From contig JAQFVV010006231.1 in the NCBI GenBank assembly GCA_028023455.1, forward strand, positions 6,774,036-6,838,035: a stretch of DNA of 64,000 bases, given 5' to 3'. This document shows, piece by piece, positions 23,743 through 37,120 of this stretch. Origin of the DNA: Epiperipatus broadwayi (Eukaryota; Onychophora; Udeonychophora; Euonychophora; Peripatidae). Position 1 is the stretch's first letter. The number at the start of each line of letters is the position of its first letter. The notes under the pieces are model-generated. The model saw only the letters and a program-made list of their open reading frames with translations. It was not told where the DNA came from and made no database searches. The position numbers were made by a program, and so were the translations under genes.

Positions 23743-25260
23743 CATTAAATCAATGTTTCCCAACCTGTGGTAGGCGAGTTGCTGGTACACGAAAAATAAT
23801 CAATAATGGCGGACATAAAAAAAAAATAATTTTTATGAATTAATTGATAATATTATACAGTAAAGTTGTTAATATGTACAGTCGATAACGATCTTTAATG
23901 GTAATGATAAAATTGAAAGTATGATTAAGAAATTAGATTTTTGGAAACAGTAATATATATAAGTATCGAAAACAATCAACTGGAAATATTCGAAACTCTA
24001 CATATTTTTTTGTTTGAAAATAAGGTTAGACTGTCTAATATATACAAGAAAATATAATAGCACATTTAACAGGATTAAAATTGCCTTTCATGGAATATTT
24101 TCCAAAACCCGAAAACACAAATGATAATTGGATTTCAAACCCCTTCTATGCAGAAAATTTAGAAAAAGCTACATCATTATGAATAAAGGATAAAGAAAAT
24201 TTAATAGAATTATCATGTGACAGAACTTTACAAGTAGAATTCAATCGACACAATCTAATTAATTTTTAGTTAAATATTAAAGAATAAGAACAACTTTCTT
24301 AGAAAGCTCGTTTACTAGTACGGAATTACTAGGAAGAGCTTTTTCTTCCTATATTTTTTAAAAAAATAAGTATCGAAACAGATTAAATGCAGCTGTAGAC
24401 CTCGCATCTTTTGAACCAAATTTCAAAAAATTATGTTGTTCGAAACAAGCACAAAGATCTCATTAAATTAAAATATTTGATTATGATAAAAAAATATACT
24501 AATTGGCTTTTTATAATTTTGTGTTTTTATTAAAACCATTTATTAGTAAACGAAATATGACAAAATAGTAGATAAATATTGAGTCGGATCAAGGCAAATC
24601 AATCTAAATTATTTAATTTGAAAAAATATATCAGAAAAGAATCATACCCAGAAATTAGACTCTCATTAATTCTTGATCATCTATTGTGGATTACTAGAAG
24701 TAAGCTAGTATTTAATCATCAAAATTTTAATCCTATTAACTTCATGCTGAATAATATAAAGAAAATAAGATCAAGAGATAGCCTGATAACCCCTGAGGTT
24801 GTTTTTACCATGACTTGGGACATGCTGATTTATCCTCTCCATGGCCCAACCAATAGCAAGATGCTCCAAAAAAGAGAAAACAGACTCAAATTCGGGAAAT
24901 CCAAATGAAGGAATGAGAAAACACTTTGAACAAAATATGTACCAAATAACCTTTAATGTAATAATGTAATCTTTAATAAATTATTTTGGAAAAAATATGA
25001 AACTTTGAACAAACACATACATATGTTACAATGAGTTTATAATCTGGCATGATGTTTAGGCATGTTTCAATATAATTTGTCTCATTATAAGATGTGAATA
25101 CATACATGATCACCCTATAATATTTATAATGCAAATAAAATAACACACTCGCAATAACAAATTTCACGAAATACAATCATTTTTACGAAGTGGTACAATT
25201 TAGCGTGATGTACTGTAGTAGTATGCGAACCAAAAAAGGTTGGGAAACGCTGCATTAAAT
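23743..25260 (+). mobile_element. hAT (Charlie/ZBED-like) DNA transposon with perfect 8-bp TSD
   Basis: A 1502-bp element at 23751-25252. Its ends are CAATGTTTCCCAACCTGTGG and, inverted, CAGCGTTTCCCAACCTTTTT, the classic hAT-Charlie type termini. It is flanked by CATTAAAT at 23743-23750 and 25253-25260, a perfect 8-bp duplication as expected for hAT. It carries the C-terminal part of a hAT transposase only, so it is internally deleted and inactive. Confidence 0.92.
24060..24466 (+). pseudogene. hAT transposase C-terminal (dimerisation domain) pseudogene
   Basis: Broken plus-strand frames read LPFMEYFPKPENTNDNWIS with NPFYAEN, then LIELSCDRTLQVEFN, and finally a KYRNRLNAAVDL...EPNFKKL-type segment, with stops and frame changes between them. 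This is the order of the C-terminal region of ZBED/FAM200-like hAT transposases (YFPE...W..NPF, LIELSSD, YRNRLD...LR.AL). The DDE catalytic part is absent. Confidence 0.8.
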
Positions 25261-26060
25261 AATAAAAATACATAGAATTGAAAGGGCATTTAGTGACTAA
25301 AATCAAAGTATTTTCATTAATCACGTTAATTAATGATGTTTATCACCATTTCAGAATCAATTCAAAAAATATTAAAGTAGAAGTGGTTAGTCTGTTTAAA
25401 AAATAAACTGCTTATATATATATATCTGTATAAATCTTATACGCTTTTTGTCATAAATTTATTCATCACAATGAAAGTAACTTTTAAAAAAAACTAATTA
25501 CAAAGCTTTTACTGATAAAAAGTGACATGTTCCAGTGCTAAGCGTGTGATAAATATGTATTCTTTTACAAAATCGTAGAATAAGTAATGTTTTTTTGTTA
25601 AAATTATTGTTTTTAAGATATGTCGTCTAATAGATAGAATTAATTACTTAACTTGAGATGCTATATTACCATTTCTTCAAGATTTAAGATAGCTATTTAA
25701 AGATTTTTCACAATATAATTTAGTATAAAAGTATTTGTATATTTTCTTCAAAAAGTTAATAATACCCAAGTAACATTATCCATAAAATTTATGACAAAAA
25801 TGTATTAAAGGATCATTTCTTCAACTGGAAGTAACAACTGAATTTCACGGATGAAAAAATATCTAAATTTATTTTTAATCAAAAAATATTGAAGAATTCT
25901 AACATTTGCCTGATTAATTCTTTCAATTCAAATATTAAAACTATAATAAACGTAGCAAAACATTTCTGAATTTTATAAATGAATTAAGAAGTAATGCTCT
26001 TAAATAAAATTTAGACAAAGATACATCAAGATATACAAACATCAATAATGGAAGTATTAA
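25261..26060. other. NAP1L intron, nothing recognised
   Basis: AT-rich sequence without repeats or coding evidence. Confidence 0.5.
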
Positions 26061-26070
26061 TCTGTAAATA

Positions 26071-26884
26071 TATTAAACCACTAAATATCACATGATCTCC
26101 ATTCTTTATGCTTACACAAGCCAGAGTAATCATCAATGGATGCAAGGTTTGTGCATAAAATCCCCATCAAGTGCCTACTCATCCAATATCCCCAGACTAG
26201 TTTCTAGTTTGTGGCTTTCATCAACGAGGAGCCTTGGATCTGAGAGCACTGCATCTAGACTTTAAGATCTAATGCAATCCCACCAGCAGCCCGGTTTTAA
26301 TTTTTTAGTTAACTATAAAGCTTAGAAATGAAAACACAATAATGTTTTCTATTCAAGCTCATTTTCTTGAATAGTCATATAAATCTGAACTTAGTTCAGC
26401 ATCTGTACATTTTGGTGTCTTTGGTTCTTTAAAAACCATTCATTGATTACTCTGGCTTGCACTGATTGAAGCTCCTGTATGGAGAGTTTTGCCTGTGTTA
26501 ACAATTTCTGGAAGTATAAAGAATGGAGACAATGTGATGTTTGATGGTTTAATACCACTCTTTCCCAATAGGATTATGGTGACTATGGTTATAAAAGACC
26601 CAAAGACATAAAAATGTATAGATGTTGAACTGAGTTCAGATCTCTATGACTATACAGGCAAATGAGCTTGAATTAAAAACATTATTGTGTTTTCATTTTG
26701 GAAACTTTATAGTTAACTAAAAAGGTAAAAGATGGCTGCTGGAGGGTTGCATTAGATCCTAAGTCATTGAACTAAAAACTAGTCTGGGAATAGTGGCTGA
26801 GTAAGCATAATTTTATGCACAAACCTTGTAACCATTGATTACTTTGGCTTGCATTGAGTGGTGCTACTGCATAAAGAGTTTTGC
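26071..26884. mobile_element. Family 1 hammerhead-repeat element, old inverted dimer
   Basis: About 26071-26445 matches the family 1 unit in one orientation and 26446-26884 in the other. The direct repeat CTGTAAATA lies at 26062-26070 and 26885-26893. The ribozyme of the first unit (26183-26237, minus strand) has TTGATGA instead of CTGATGA, and the second unit has lost its core, so neither should cleave. Confidence 0.7.
26183..26237 (-). pseudogene. Decayed hammerhead ribozyme, family 1
   Basis: Stems I and III, GAAAC and GTC are kept. The conserved first C of CTGATGA is changed to T, and the right arm of stem II is changed. Confidence 0.7.
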
Positions 26885-27250
26885 CTGTAAATAGTTACAT
26901 TTCTCAAAAACAAAAACATTGCAAGTGATATTGCTATCCTATTAGTCTTCTGTTCTAACCACCATCATTTCAAGCACAATCCCTTTATCTTAATGGGAAA
27001 TTAAATTTTTCTGCTTTTTTACAAAGTTCTTTTGAAAACCAAATCTTATCCTGCTTCAGAATTTTGGCTTCTTGGTTTTTCTTACATAATCCCTATCGTC
27101 TTTGACATTTTCTTTTAGAATAATGTGTCATTATCTCAAATTTCTAGTCATCTTACCATTAATATTTTATCTATGGCTCTGTTCATTCTAAAATCAAGAC
27201 AATGAATTTATGTGTTTTTAAACCAAAGATAATATCTGAATCTTTATCTA

Positions 27251-27716
27251 GTCAATAAATTATTTACTTTGTTTAAATCAAGATAACATTTATTCAAACA
27301 CAATCTGTAACAATAGTAATAAAAAATCACAGATACCAGGGAAAAAAAACTCAAAATTTATCCACGTGAGAAGTCATTTATGAATTATATCAAAAATAAT
27401 ATGTATTTCTTGATAAATAATTACTGTTCAGAAAAGATATAAAAATTTGGAAATAATTTTTTTGCCAGCTGATTTTGGAAAAAGTCAATAAATTATTTAC
27501 TTTGTTTAAATCAAGATAACATTTATTCAAACACAATCTGTAACAATAGTAATAAAAAATCACAGATACCAGGGAAAAAAAACTCAAAATTTATCCACGT
27601 GAGAAGTCATTTATGAATTATATCAAAAATAATATGTATTTCTTGATAAATAATTACTGTTCAGAAAAGATATAAAAATTTGGAAATAATTTTTTTGCCA
27701 GCTGATTTTGGAAAAA
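27251..27716. repeat. Perfect 233-bp tandem duplication
   Basis: 27251-27483 is repeated immediately at 27484-27716 and I saw no differences. It starts GTCAATAAATTATTTAC and ends GATTTTGGAAAAA. It is intronic. Either a very recent duplication or an assembly artefact. Confidence 0.9.
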
Positions 27717-28039
27717 GGCTTGTTGGAACAAAAGTATAAAAAATATTGCAGTTATTTAGAAAACTTAAAAGTAACTCTGAAAACAAATGGAAGACTATCG
27801 TTACATGGGACCAAGTTTTTTTAACTTATAAATGTCAATTACAATTTATTATTTAATTTTCTTTTTTTAGATGCTGCATAAAGTTATAAGAACTAGCATT
27901 CAATTACTATATTGACATTTTACATGTAAATATATAGAATACCATCAAAAAATAAAATAAAAATATTAACTTTATGTGCTAAAATATTCATGGATTTAAT
28001 TAACTACAAATTAACTATAGCTAAATTTCTGATACATAC

Positions 28040-28185
28040 CTGATGGAGGATTAAAAAAATTGAAGAACGAATCATTTTGGACTGTTTTTGTCACTGTTCT
28101 AACAGCTCCCCGAGATTTATGTTTTTGCTTTTTTTTAATTACTTTTACGGTTACATTTTTGCCTTTTTTCCAATCAATTGTACAA
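28040..28185 (-). CDS. NAP1L: NAP1L exon: IDWKKGKNVTVK ... SFFNFFNPPS
   Basis: This exon is 146 nt: one base finishing a glycine codon, 48 codons, and one base of the next. The acceptor is TTTAG at 28186-28190 and the donor is GTATGT starting at 28039. It encodes CTIDWKKGKNVTVKVIKKKQ, then KHKSRGAVRTVTKTVQNDSFFNFFNPPSG in the same order as all NAP1-like proteins. The lysine-rich KKKQKHK stretch is the region usually cited as the nuclear localisation signal. It is the most conserved exon in the window. Confidence 0.96.
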
Positions 28186-30062
28186 CTAAATGATATATAA
28201 GGGGAAAAAATATAAGACATCAATGCACATGTTAATAATCATATTAAAACTTATTTAAAATATTTTTAATAATTTTTTTATCACCATGCATTACTAATTA
28301 CAATTTCTTAATAGCTATTAGATTATTTATACTGCTAGCTATTTAAATGTTTTTTATTAAGATATTAAAAGGTTATAATTAACAAATAATATTTTTCCTC
28401 TTTCTTTAAAAAAAAAAAAAATATTTTTTTGTTTGCCACAAACTATTATAATACATTGCATTTATAAAAGACAAAACAAAATAATAGAAGTGACAAGATT
28501 AATTAATGTAAATGAAACTTTATGGTTTTTTTTTTTACTTATATATTATTGTATTCAATATGAATATTCAGACAATCAGATTTTAAAACATAGTAAATAA
28601 TAAGGAGTGGCTTTCAAACTCAGAAATTTACTTATACACTTTCATTTAATTGCTTTTTTTAATTAAAAAAAAAAACCCGCTGCATCAAGACAGTTATAAT
28701 TATCTTTAAATTAGTAATTAGAATACATATATAAATATAAAGTCAATTTTTTAAAACCTGCTCAGTGCTACTAGAGCCACATAAAATTGACCAAAGAAAA
28801 AAAAAATTGCTAAGAAATAAATTCCATGTCAGTGAATTAAATAAAAATATTTCATTTACAGGGAAATAAAAGCAATGTATACTTTATTTAATATAATTAT
28901 CACCTTTAAAGGGATTGTTTTTCATAATTTTATTTTATTACCATTTAACATAATGTGCTTGTTGAAAGATTATTTATATTAATTCTGCATTGGTTTAGTT
29001 GCTAAATATATTAGTGATGTTTTTATTTATTTATTACACTGTGAATTACTTTGTTTTCTAACAAGTTTTTATTTATCATACAAAATATCAAACAAGACAT
29101 TTATTTTATATTGGTTTGATTGCTAAATATATTTTCATGTTTTATTTATTACACATACTGCTGCAAATTTTACTTCTTTGCGAGATAAATTATATTTATG
29201 CATAATCAGAATATACATTTTATTTCTGATTTAGTTTTTTCATTGGTCATTTGTATATGGCTCCATGTGACAGGTAGATTACACTTTAGAAGTATTCATT
29301 CACTATGCTGGCTAATGTACTATAATTATAATTAATAAAAAAAATAGCCATACTTTCTGTACTAAAACGCATTCAGAATACAAATTATTGTTTAAAATTT
29401 ATATTCATATCTAACAATAATATATTAATTGTTCAAAATAAATGTACAATTTTTTCTTTATTAAAAAAATCATTAAGATCATTACAAAATATATACAAGT
29501 TAAAATACCTAAATATTATGATTATAATATAAAAGTAATGTTCTAATAGTCACGAAATAGCTATATATTCATTGTGACAACAAATCCATAAAAGTTAAAG
29601 TAAATCCATTTTTTATATAAATTTGCTTACCACGTCCTTATAGCTAATCAATGAGTATAAATTTATACGATTATGAAATAAAAATAAAATGGTAAAAATA
29701 ATATACATAAAAAGAAAATATTAACATTAGCCATTAGAAGGAAATAAAATTTCTTGAAAAAGTACAAAAAAATTGCTAATGCATCTGTACATTTTTAGCA
29801 TAAACTAGAAAATCTACAGAAATAACAATTCATGAAGCAGAATTTTTCATCATTTATATTACCTATATATTTGATAAAACACATGTACAATTATAACCAT
29901 ATGTATATTAAATCTACACAACTTTAATATAACTATACAGCTAAAATTTCATTTACTTGGCAAATCAGCGATACTTTCCCATACTCCCCACCCCCAAAAA
30001 CTCAATAATCAATTAAACAGCAAATGATCACAATTTCTTATGCTTGCACAAGCTGTTATTAA
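28186..30062. other. NAP1L intron, nothing recognised
   Basis: AT-rich, with poly-A/T runs only. Confidence 0.5.
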
Positions 30063-31088
30063 GTTATTTTTATGTATTTAATAGCTACAATATTGTTTTA
30101 AAATTAGTTATTAAAATGCTCACCAAAGTATCAATATTATTTTCAGGCTATAGATTATTGACTTACACAGAGGCTAAACTCTCCATACTGTAGCACCTCT
30201 CAATGAAAGTCACAATAATCAATGCATGCAGGGAGGCTGGTCCATAAAATCTCTTAACTAGTGCCTACTCATCCAATATCCCCAGACTAGTTTTAGCAGG
30301 TGGCTTTCATCAGTGATCTGAGAGCACTGCACCTAGATCTTAGGATCGAATACAACCCTCCAGCAGCCACCTTTTATCTTATTAGCTAACTATAAAACTT
30401 TGAGTCCAAAATGACAGCACAATAATGTTTTCAATTCAAGCTCAAGAACTTGTATAATTGTATAAATCTGAACTCAGTTCAGCATCCATACTTTTTGGTA
30501 TCTTTAGTTCTTTAATAACCAGTCGCCATAATCCTATTGAGCAGGATTGATTTTAAACCACTAAACATCACATGATCACAATTTCTTATGCCTACACAAG
30601 CTATGGTGACTCGGTTATTAAAGAACCAAAGACACCAAAAAAATTTTGTATGGATGCTGAACTGAGTTCAAATCTATACAACTATACAAGCTAATGGGCT
30701 TGAATTGAAAAGACTATTATATTTTCATTTTGGGCTCAAAACTTTATAGTTAGCTAATAAGCTAAAAGGTGGCTGCTGGAGGGTTCGTTAGATCCTAAGA
30801 TCTAGGTGCAGTACTCTCAGATCCAAGGCTCCTCAATAGTGAAAGCCACAAGCTGGAAACTAGTCTGGGGATATTGAATGAGTAGGCATTAAATAGTAAT
30901 TTTATGCATAAATTTTCTTGCCTCCATTGATTATTCTGGCTTGCACTGGTGGTGTACTGTATGGAGAGTTTAGCCTCCGTGTAACTCAATAATCTATAGC
31001 CTGAAAATAATATTGATACTTCTGTGAGCATTTTAATAACTAATTTTAAAAGCAATATTGTAGCTATTAAATACATAAAAAATAACTC
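30063..31088. mobile_element. Family 1 hammerhead-repeat element in a 1-kb palindrome
   Basis: The two halves are inverted copies. TATTTAATAGCTACAATATTG near 30075 is inverted near 31050, GGCTATAGATTATTGA near 30148 is inverted near 30990, and between them are two family 1 units in opposite orientation meeting near 30600. The palindrome reaches about 110 bp beyond the usual unit on both sides. Both ribozymes are decayed: the one at about 30270-30320 lost one strand of stem I, and the one at 30826-30880 lost CTGATGA. Confidence 0.75.
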
Positions 31089-31589
31089 GTAGTTTCTATG
31101 AATACTTGTGTATAAGAGTAATTTAAATTTTTTTAAAACTATTGTTCTATTTTAAATGCATTTCAGATTTTTTTGCAATATTCCAATCAACAAAAACAAT
31201 AAAAACCTTGCTTATAATTACAAATATGCATTTGGAAAGAAAAAAATAGTGATCAATAGAAGGAATAAACAAGGAAGGGAAGGTATCTTAATAATAATGG
31301 AAAAAAACAGCTGCAAATATAGCAGTAATATTGCATCAAACATTTTTTATATGATATAATTGATCAAAGAATGCAAAGTAGTTATTCTGCTTCGGTGTTT
31401 TGGGCAGACCATCCGTGCATCGTTATTCATTGAAGTTCGTTTTCGAAATTACAGGAAAACTAAGAAAACTATGCACGCGTGAATACCACAATTCTCTGCA
31501 TCTTTTTTCGTACTTTCTGTAGGTAGATGCCATTTTTTTCTACAACAAAAAATAAGGTTTTTATTAATTTTTTCTCAGTTTTTTTAGAT

Positions 31590-32290
31590 TACACGGAAAC
31601 AAAACGATGCAAAGAAATTAATCGGCAGTTTAGATTCAGAAACGGATTCTTTCAGCCTCGATGAATTTGAAATTCCTAAACCATTTGATTCCGACAATAG
31701 TATTACATACAGCCATCTATAGAAATAATTCACATCATCATCCAAAGAGAAGAAGCAACCACTTTACCAGCGAAAAGGCAAAGAAAAAATACAAATGTTC
31801 CGGATGATAGCAGTAGAGCAGGCCCATCAACTAGTGCTTTTAATATGCCTTCGAATGTTACTATAGGACAGGTTTGAAGTTTTCGACTGTGGGTGAGTAT
31901 TCTATCTTAGATTTTATATGTTATGTGTGTAAAAATTATTGAAGAAAGAATAAATATGCCACTGGAAAATGTGATAGAACGGGAATTGTCTGCCTTTTTT
32001 GGGATGACTGGGAATTTCATGTAAGGTCCCTGTATTCCGATTGAAGGATATTTGGAGTAATGATCATACTATTAGAATCCCATATTTTGCCAATATAATA
32101 AAAAAATTCCGAACAAAAAAAGTGCAAAATTTGACCATATTTATAAAATTCGTCCTATTATGGAAAAATGCAATGTTAATTTCAGAGCACCAGGTGCACA
32201 GAGATTGCAATTTTTATTGTTTTTGTTTTACAAACTTAGTTTTTATTATTTTTGTTTTACCGATTACTTTTACCAATAGGTGAAACAAGA
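31590..32290 (+). pseudogene. piggyBac-like transposase remnant (5' part)
   Basis: Broken plus-strand frames read a Ser/Asp/Glu-rich N-terminus (31590-31722), then ERINMPLENVIERELSAFFG near 31945-32010, then IWSNDHTIRIPYFANI with a following KIRPIMEKCNVNFR-type segment (32041-32190). This is the order of the start of the piggyBac transposase domain (short acidic N-terminus, EL.AFFG, YWS...P.F, KIRP..D..N..F). The DDD catalytic segments are not seen and there are several stops. No TTAA-flanked ends were identified. Confidence 0.6.
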
Positions 32291-32699
32291 TCTGGAATGA
32301 TTTATCTTTTATTAATAACAATATTGAAAGTCTGTGCTCATACCCTGTCTATTACATATATAGACACAGGTATATATAAGCCTGTGTATTTCAGCTATTA
32401 AATATTGAATAATATGAAATATTCAATAATTTGTATATTTATATTACATAATATGAACAGGTATGCTTCTCTGGAAGACATATCCTGAAAGAGGTAGAAT
32501 ATAAACATTTTTTTATATATAAATATGTGCCTTTAGAACCTTTTTAGTGATCTTTGACTTCTCATATTCTAAATTTGTAAATTGTTGTCTGTATTGGCAA
32601 TGATTATTCAGTATGATGATGTTATGAACAAGGTTGGTTTATTCAAAGTCTAAAATCAAAATAATTTATAGAGATAAGTAATAATATCTACACTTGTTT

Positions 32700-33110
32700 T
32701 ATTATTTTTATTTTTTTTTTATCTTTTAATAGGTAGAACGTTTTTTCTTCCAGACGCCTTGAACATTTTCAACTGTGGGGTGCAAGAAAAAAAGGAAGAA
32801 TTCTTATCTTCCTATTACTGCAAGTTCTGAAGATATGGATTATCTCAGGTAAGACATATTATATATGTTTTTAAAGATAATTTTGTGAGGCATACAAAGA
32901 AATTATATTGAATTTTACTTAATGATAAATTCCAAATTATGAACAAACAATAAAATAATAATTATTTCAGATGTGAAAATTTCTTTTTTCCTCTTATTTT
33001 TTATATAGTTATCACTATTTATCTTATGCTTATTGTTTTCCTTAGTTTTTCTAGTTTCTATCAATGTAAATTTTTCCCTCTAACATGATATTGTGAAAAT
33101 TGTAAAAAAT
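32700..33110 (+). repeat. Second copy of the dispersed exon-like repeat at 1110-1625
   Basis: Polypyrimidine then TTTTAATAG at about 32705-32733, then an exon-like stretch ending GATTATCTCAG before GTAAGAC (about 32848), then the ATGAACAAAC segment at 32938. It may be the downstream part of the piggyBac element just to its left. Confidence 0.55.
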
Positions 33111-35041
33111 TCAATATGGCGCATGACCCTAAACTAGATAAATTTCAATAAAAACAATATACCAAGATTTTATACAAAAATTAACAAAAATATAAGTCTA
33201 GCATTTTATTGGTAAAAGTATAAAGTAGATTATTACTACAGAAGATAATAATAAAATTCTTTTGCCACAGCAAAATTCTAACAAAGATCTATGATTGCAA
33301 ACCTAAATAGCTAAACACACCAATAAATTTAATTAAATTGGCATATTCATTAAGAAAATCCAATATTAATCTGACACATCTGAAGGTTTAATTACCTACA
33401 TTACAAAAATTTACTGTAAATGCTTATTGGTCAATCTACATAATAAATTTAACTTCATAATAAGATTGTGGAGAGTTAGAATTAATTTTAGGTATAAAGT
33501 TAGTAATAAATATATGGATTTGAATTACAGCTTCAAAATAAAATTTACCAACCTTGACAGTCTTGAGATTTTTTTTTCATTCAAATCAGCACAAAATTGT
33601 TTTTTAAAAAACACATGTAATAGACACACCATTTTATTATTATAAGTTTTTCAATGGTTTCAAACATATTTTTTTCAAGTTCCCTTTCTATAATTTTACA
33701 ATTAATAATAAGAAAAATTTGATGATCCAAATAATTAATAATCATGGATTACAGAAATACTTGTAATTTTCTATATTTTGCATTATTAAAACTAATTAAA
33801 AACGATATGAAAATTTATAAATGCTCTAACTTTAACATTTTTTCAGAAGTTGATATTTTTTAAATTTTATTATCTTTAAAAAAAAAACATGAAAAGTTGG
33901 AAGATTATGACAACAAATGTCCAAATTTATATGTAAGTACATACAAATATTATGTACATATTAATGATATATTTATATATTTGCACATCCAAATCATAAT
34001 TTATGTATATGTTTTAATCTTATGTCTAATGTGTGAAATTGGCATTCTTTTTTTTTTTTTAATAAAATTCATTTTTGATTAGGGACATAGATTATGACAA
34101 AATATTTCATGTCATTTAGTTACAATTTTATGAGGAATATAATAAAACTCATTCTAAATCATCAATTTTAAATATATTTATAAAAATTCATAAAAGTAAT
34201 AACTTGATAAATGTTCAAATTTATATTTTATAATAATTATTTTTTCAGCTTTATTGCTCTTTATATGTTAATTTAATAAAAATATATGTATATATTTTGT
34301 GAGAAATGTATCTTGAATCAAATCCAATTCAAAAGTTAAATATTACAATGTAGCAAATTTACTTTTCACTACAACCAAAAGAGTGAAACATTTGTCTATA
34401 AAAAAAAAATTGATATTATAAATGTTGTTTATAAGTAAATGATAACTTATAAATTATGCTGAGAAAATTTTATATATTCTTTATTTTTATGCTTCTGTTA
34501 TTCATTTTCTTTTTCAAAAATTTTAACCAAATAAATAAATATATTTTGTTATATCATTTAAATATCAAATTACTGATAATTGTGATGAAATGTGTTGTGA
34601 CAAATACCATTTTATTATAGTATAATAAAAATAATATTGGTAATGAGAACAAATTTAAAAGGGAAGTCATATAAAGAGAGGAAATAAATCATATAAAATA
34701 CAATGAAATTATATAAAGTGTTTATGTGATAGAGCGATTCTTCTTAAGGCGTTGAACAGAGCAAAACAAAATAGAAATAAAAGTCTTTAGATTTAAAAGA
34801 ATATATGATACTTTTAAATTAAACTATGAATCTGAAAATGAAAAGTGAAGCAATTAATTTACTACATGAACATTAAATTTACATTAGCATCTTAACATGA
34901 TCTATAAATTTCTTATCAAAACTAAATTCACACTAAAAGTTATAAATATCTGCTTTAAAATAATTAACATAGCAAAAAACTTTAAAAAAAAAAAAAAAAT
35001 CAAAAAAAAATAATGTGCTTATGATTCAATAAATAACTTAC
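33110..35041. other. NAP1L intron, nothing recognised
   Basis: AT-rich. Short open frames (for example 33427-33645) have no recognised motif. Confidence 0.5.
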
Positions 35042-35181
35042 CCACTACTTTTAATGATTTCTGGTCCTTCAAAAGAAAATGGATCACTTTCATCAGGAAA
35101 ACATTTCATTTCATAATGTTTGGTCAAAACAGTATTCGTGAAGTAATCATTGGGCGAAAATATAAACTCTAATGTGAATGC
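35042..35181 (-). CDS. NAP1L: NAP1L exon: LEFIFSPNDYFTN ... DPFSFEGPEI
   Basis: This exon is 140 nt, starting in phase 0 and ending after two bases of a glycine codon. The acceptor is CAG at 35182-35184 and the donor is GTAAGT starting at 35041. It encodes AFTLEFIFSPNDYFTNTVL, then TKHYEMKCFPDESDPFSFEG and PEIIKSS. In the family this is the beta-strand core of the NAP domain (FVLEFHFxPNEYFTN and SDPFSFDGPEI), which binds H2A-H2B. The split glycine codon is completed by the first base of the next exon at 28185, which is independent support for the splice. Confidence 0.95.
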
Positions 35182-37120
35182 CTGAAACAATATTTCTAAT
35201 TAGATAATTATGTACACTCATATACAATATATATTGTAATGGTCAAGATTATACACATTTAAATTATGTAAATTTATTTAATTGACTTGTTGGGCACTAT
35301 CTGACATTAAGCATTAGGAAACCAACTGGCACAAATGTTTTTTTTTATACATATATATTTAAATAAGCTTTGAAAATACTTTAATATGATGATGACAACC
35401 ACTGCAATACCAGGCTAGATCCTGTCAAATGTAAATTACTCCCAATGAAATGGACATGGAATATGTAGGTGAGACAATATTACATATAGTAAAGAAATTA
35501 ACACACTATTGAACCCAATTACAAAATACACAATATAATTTCTCAGAGATGATATGCTCTTCTTTTCTTTAAATAACCTATTTCTCAGATATTTTTTTTT
35601 TAGTTCACACACAGTGGGAAACAAATCATTAATAAAATGTCCAAGGTTTATTTTAATTTTAAAGCCTTATACCTTTCGACAAAATCTTATAATTCAACTT
35701 TTTTTAAAATAATCAAGCACATTTGCTGTAAATCCTCATCCTTTAATATACCCTGGATATAATTCTATGTATGGTCAAACCTCACAAATATATATTTATA
35801 TCACAAGCTTCATAGCATGGACAAGCACATATATTTTATAGGGAATAATTTTAACCAATACACCTTTTTCTTACAATGGTTATTCTAGAGTGGCCAGTTT
35901 AGGCCTGAATCCAGATTTAACAATTAACACAAACTAATTATGTGAAGTGGTTCTAGTAATACTCATTAATTAACTATGGTTGTCGTCTTTGGATGACCCC
36001 CAAATTTATAGAGCAAATCAGTGAATAAATCTGCCATATAGATATTGTGTAGAATAACCATTTAACAGTGATTTAACAATTACTTGTATATAATAAGTTC
36101 TAATATACTTAAAATTTAACTCGCAGCAATCAAAGAGGGATAAATCTATACACAAATGGACTCAAATGAATTTCAAAGTAAGCCTTTAACTTAAAATACT
36201 AATAAATATATTATATCCATCCTTTTTTTTTTTAACACTCAGACATTTTAAATATTCTACAAGCTTACACTTGATTTATCTGATAATTTCACATTAAAGA
36301 AAACTTTCTAAAAACAAAAAAATAACCCAATATATATATAGTAAATATGAGGTGACGCAAAAAGATTTTAAACTTTAGTTGCTTTAAACCTCAACTAACT
36401 TTTTTTTAAAAAAAAAACTTATGCTTCCTGCTTTAATCGATCAGCAATATAAAATATAGTTTATTATTAAAGAAAACTTAAAATGGGTAATACATTAGAG
36501 GTGTAAGCAGTTTTATTTTTTTTTTAAACTTATGAAGCAAATGTACTAAAGCAAGACTTCAATCTGCAGTTTATTGAGTTTTTGTTTTCAGTCTAATATT
36601 TATCTCATGATGGCACTATTAATTGATTCTATTTATAAGTTGTCATAATATCCTTTAGCAACATCTGCCATTGAAATTTGAGGTTTAGGTTTTGTTTTTT
36701 CATTTGAATTATAGTTTCCTTACCAAACAGAATGTCTAGGTTTCAGGAGATGGCGGTTTTTCCTTTTTTTTTTTTTTTTACTCAGTCATCATAATAAAAA
36801 TTCGACGCAATTGATTATTTTCAAGAAAAACTGACCATATTTATGTTTTGACATCTTGTTCTTAACAATCTTGGATCTTATTTTCATATCTTTGATCTTG
36901 TTTTTAACACCTTTAATAATATCTTATTTTTAATATTATCTTCTGATTTTATATTAATTACAAGAATTTTAAACATTTTTATTTGGATTGTAAAAAGGGA
37001 TCACCATTAATTAATGAGGATTTGCATCAACCATACTTAGAATTTTGTATAGATATAAATTTTGTTAAAATAGCCAATGTTAAACAAACATAGAAATTAT
37101 AAAAAAAAAAAATTGTCTCA
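35182..37120. other. NAP1L intron, nothing recognised
   Basis: AT-rich with long poly-T and poly-A runs. No coding or repeat structure supported. Confidence 0.5.
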
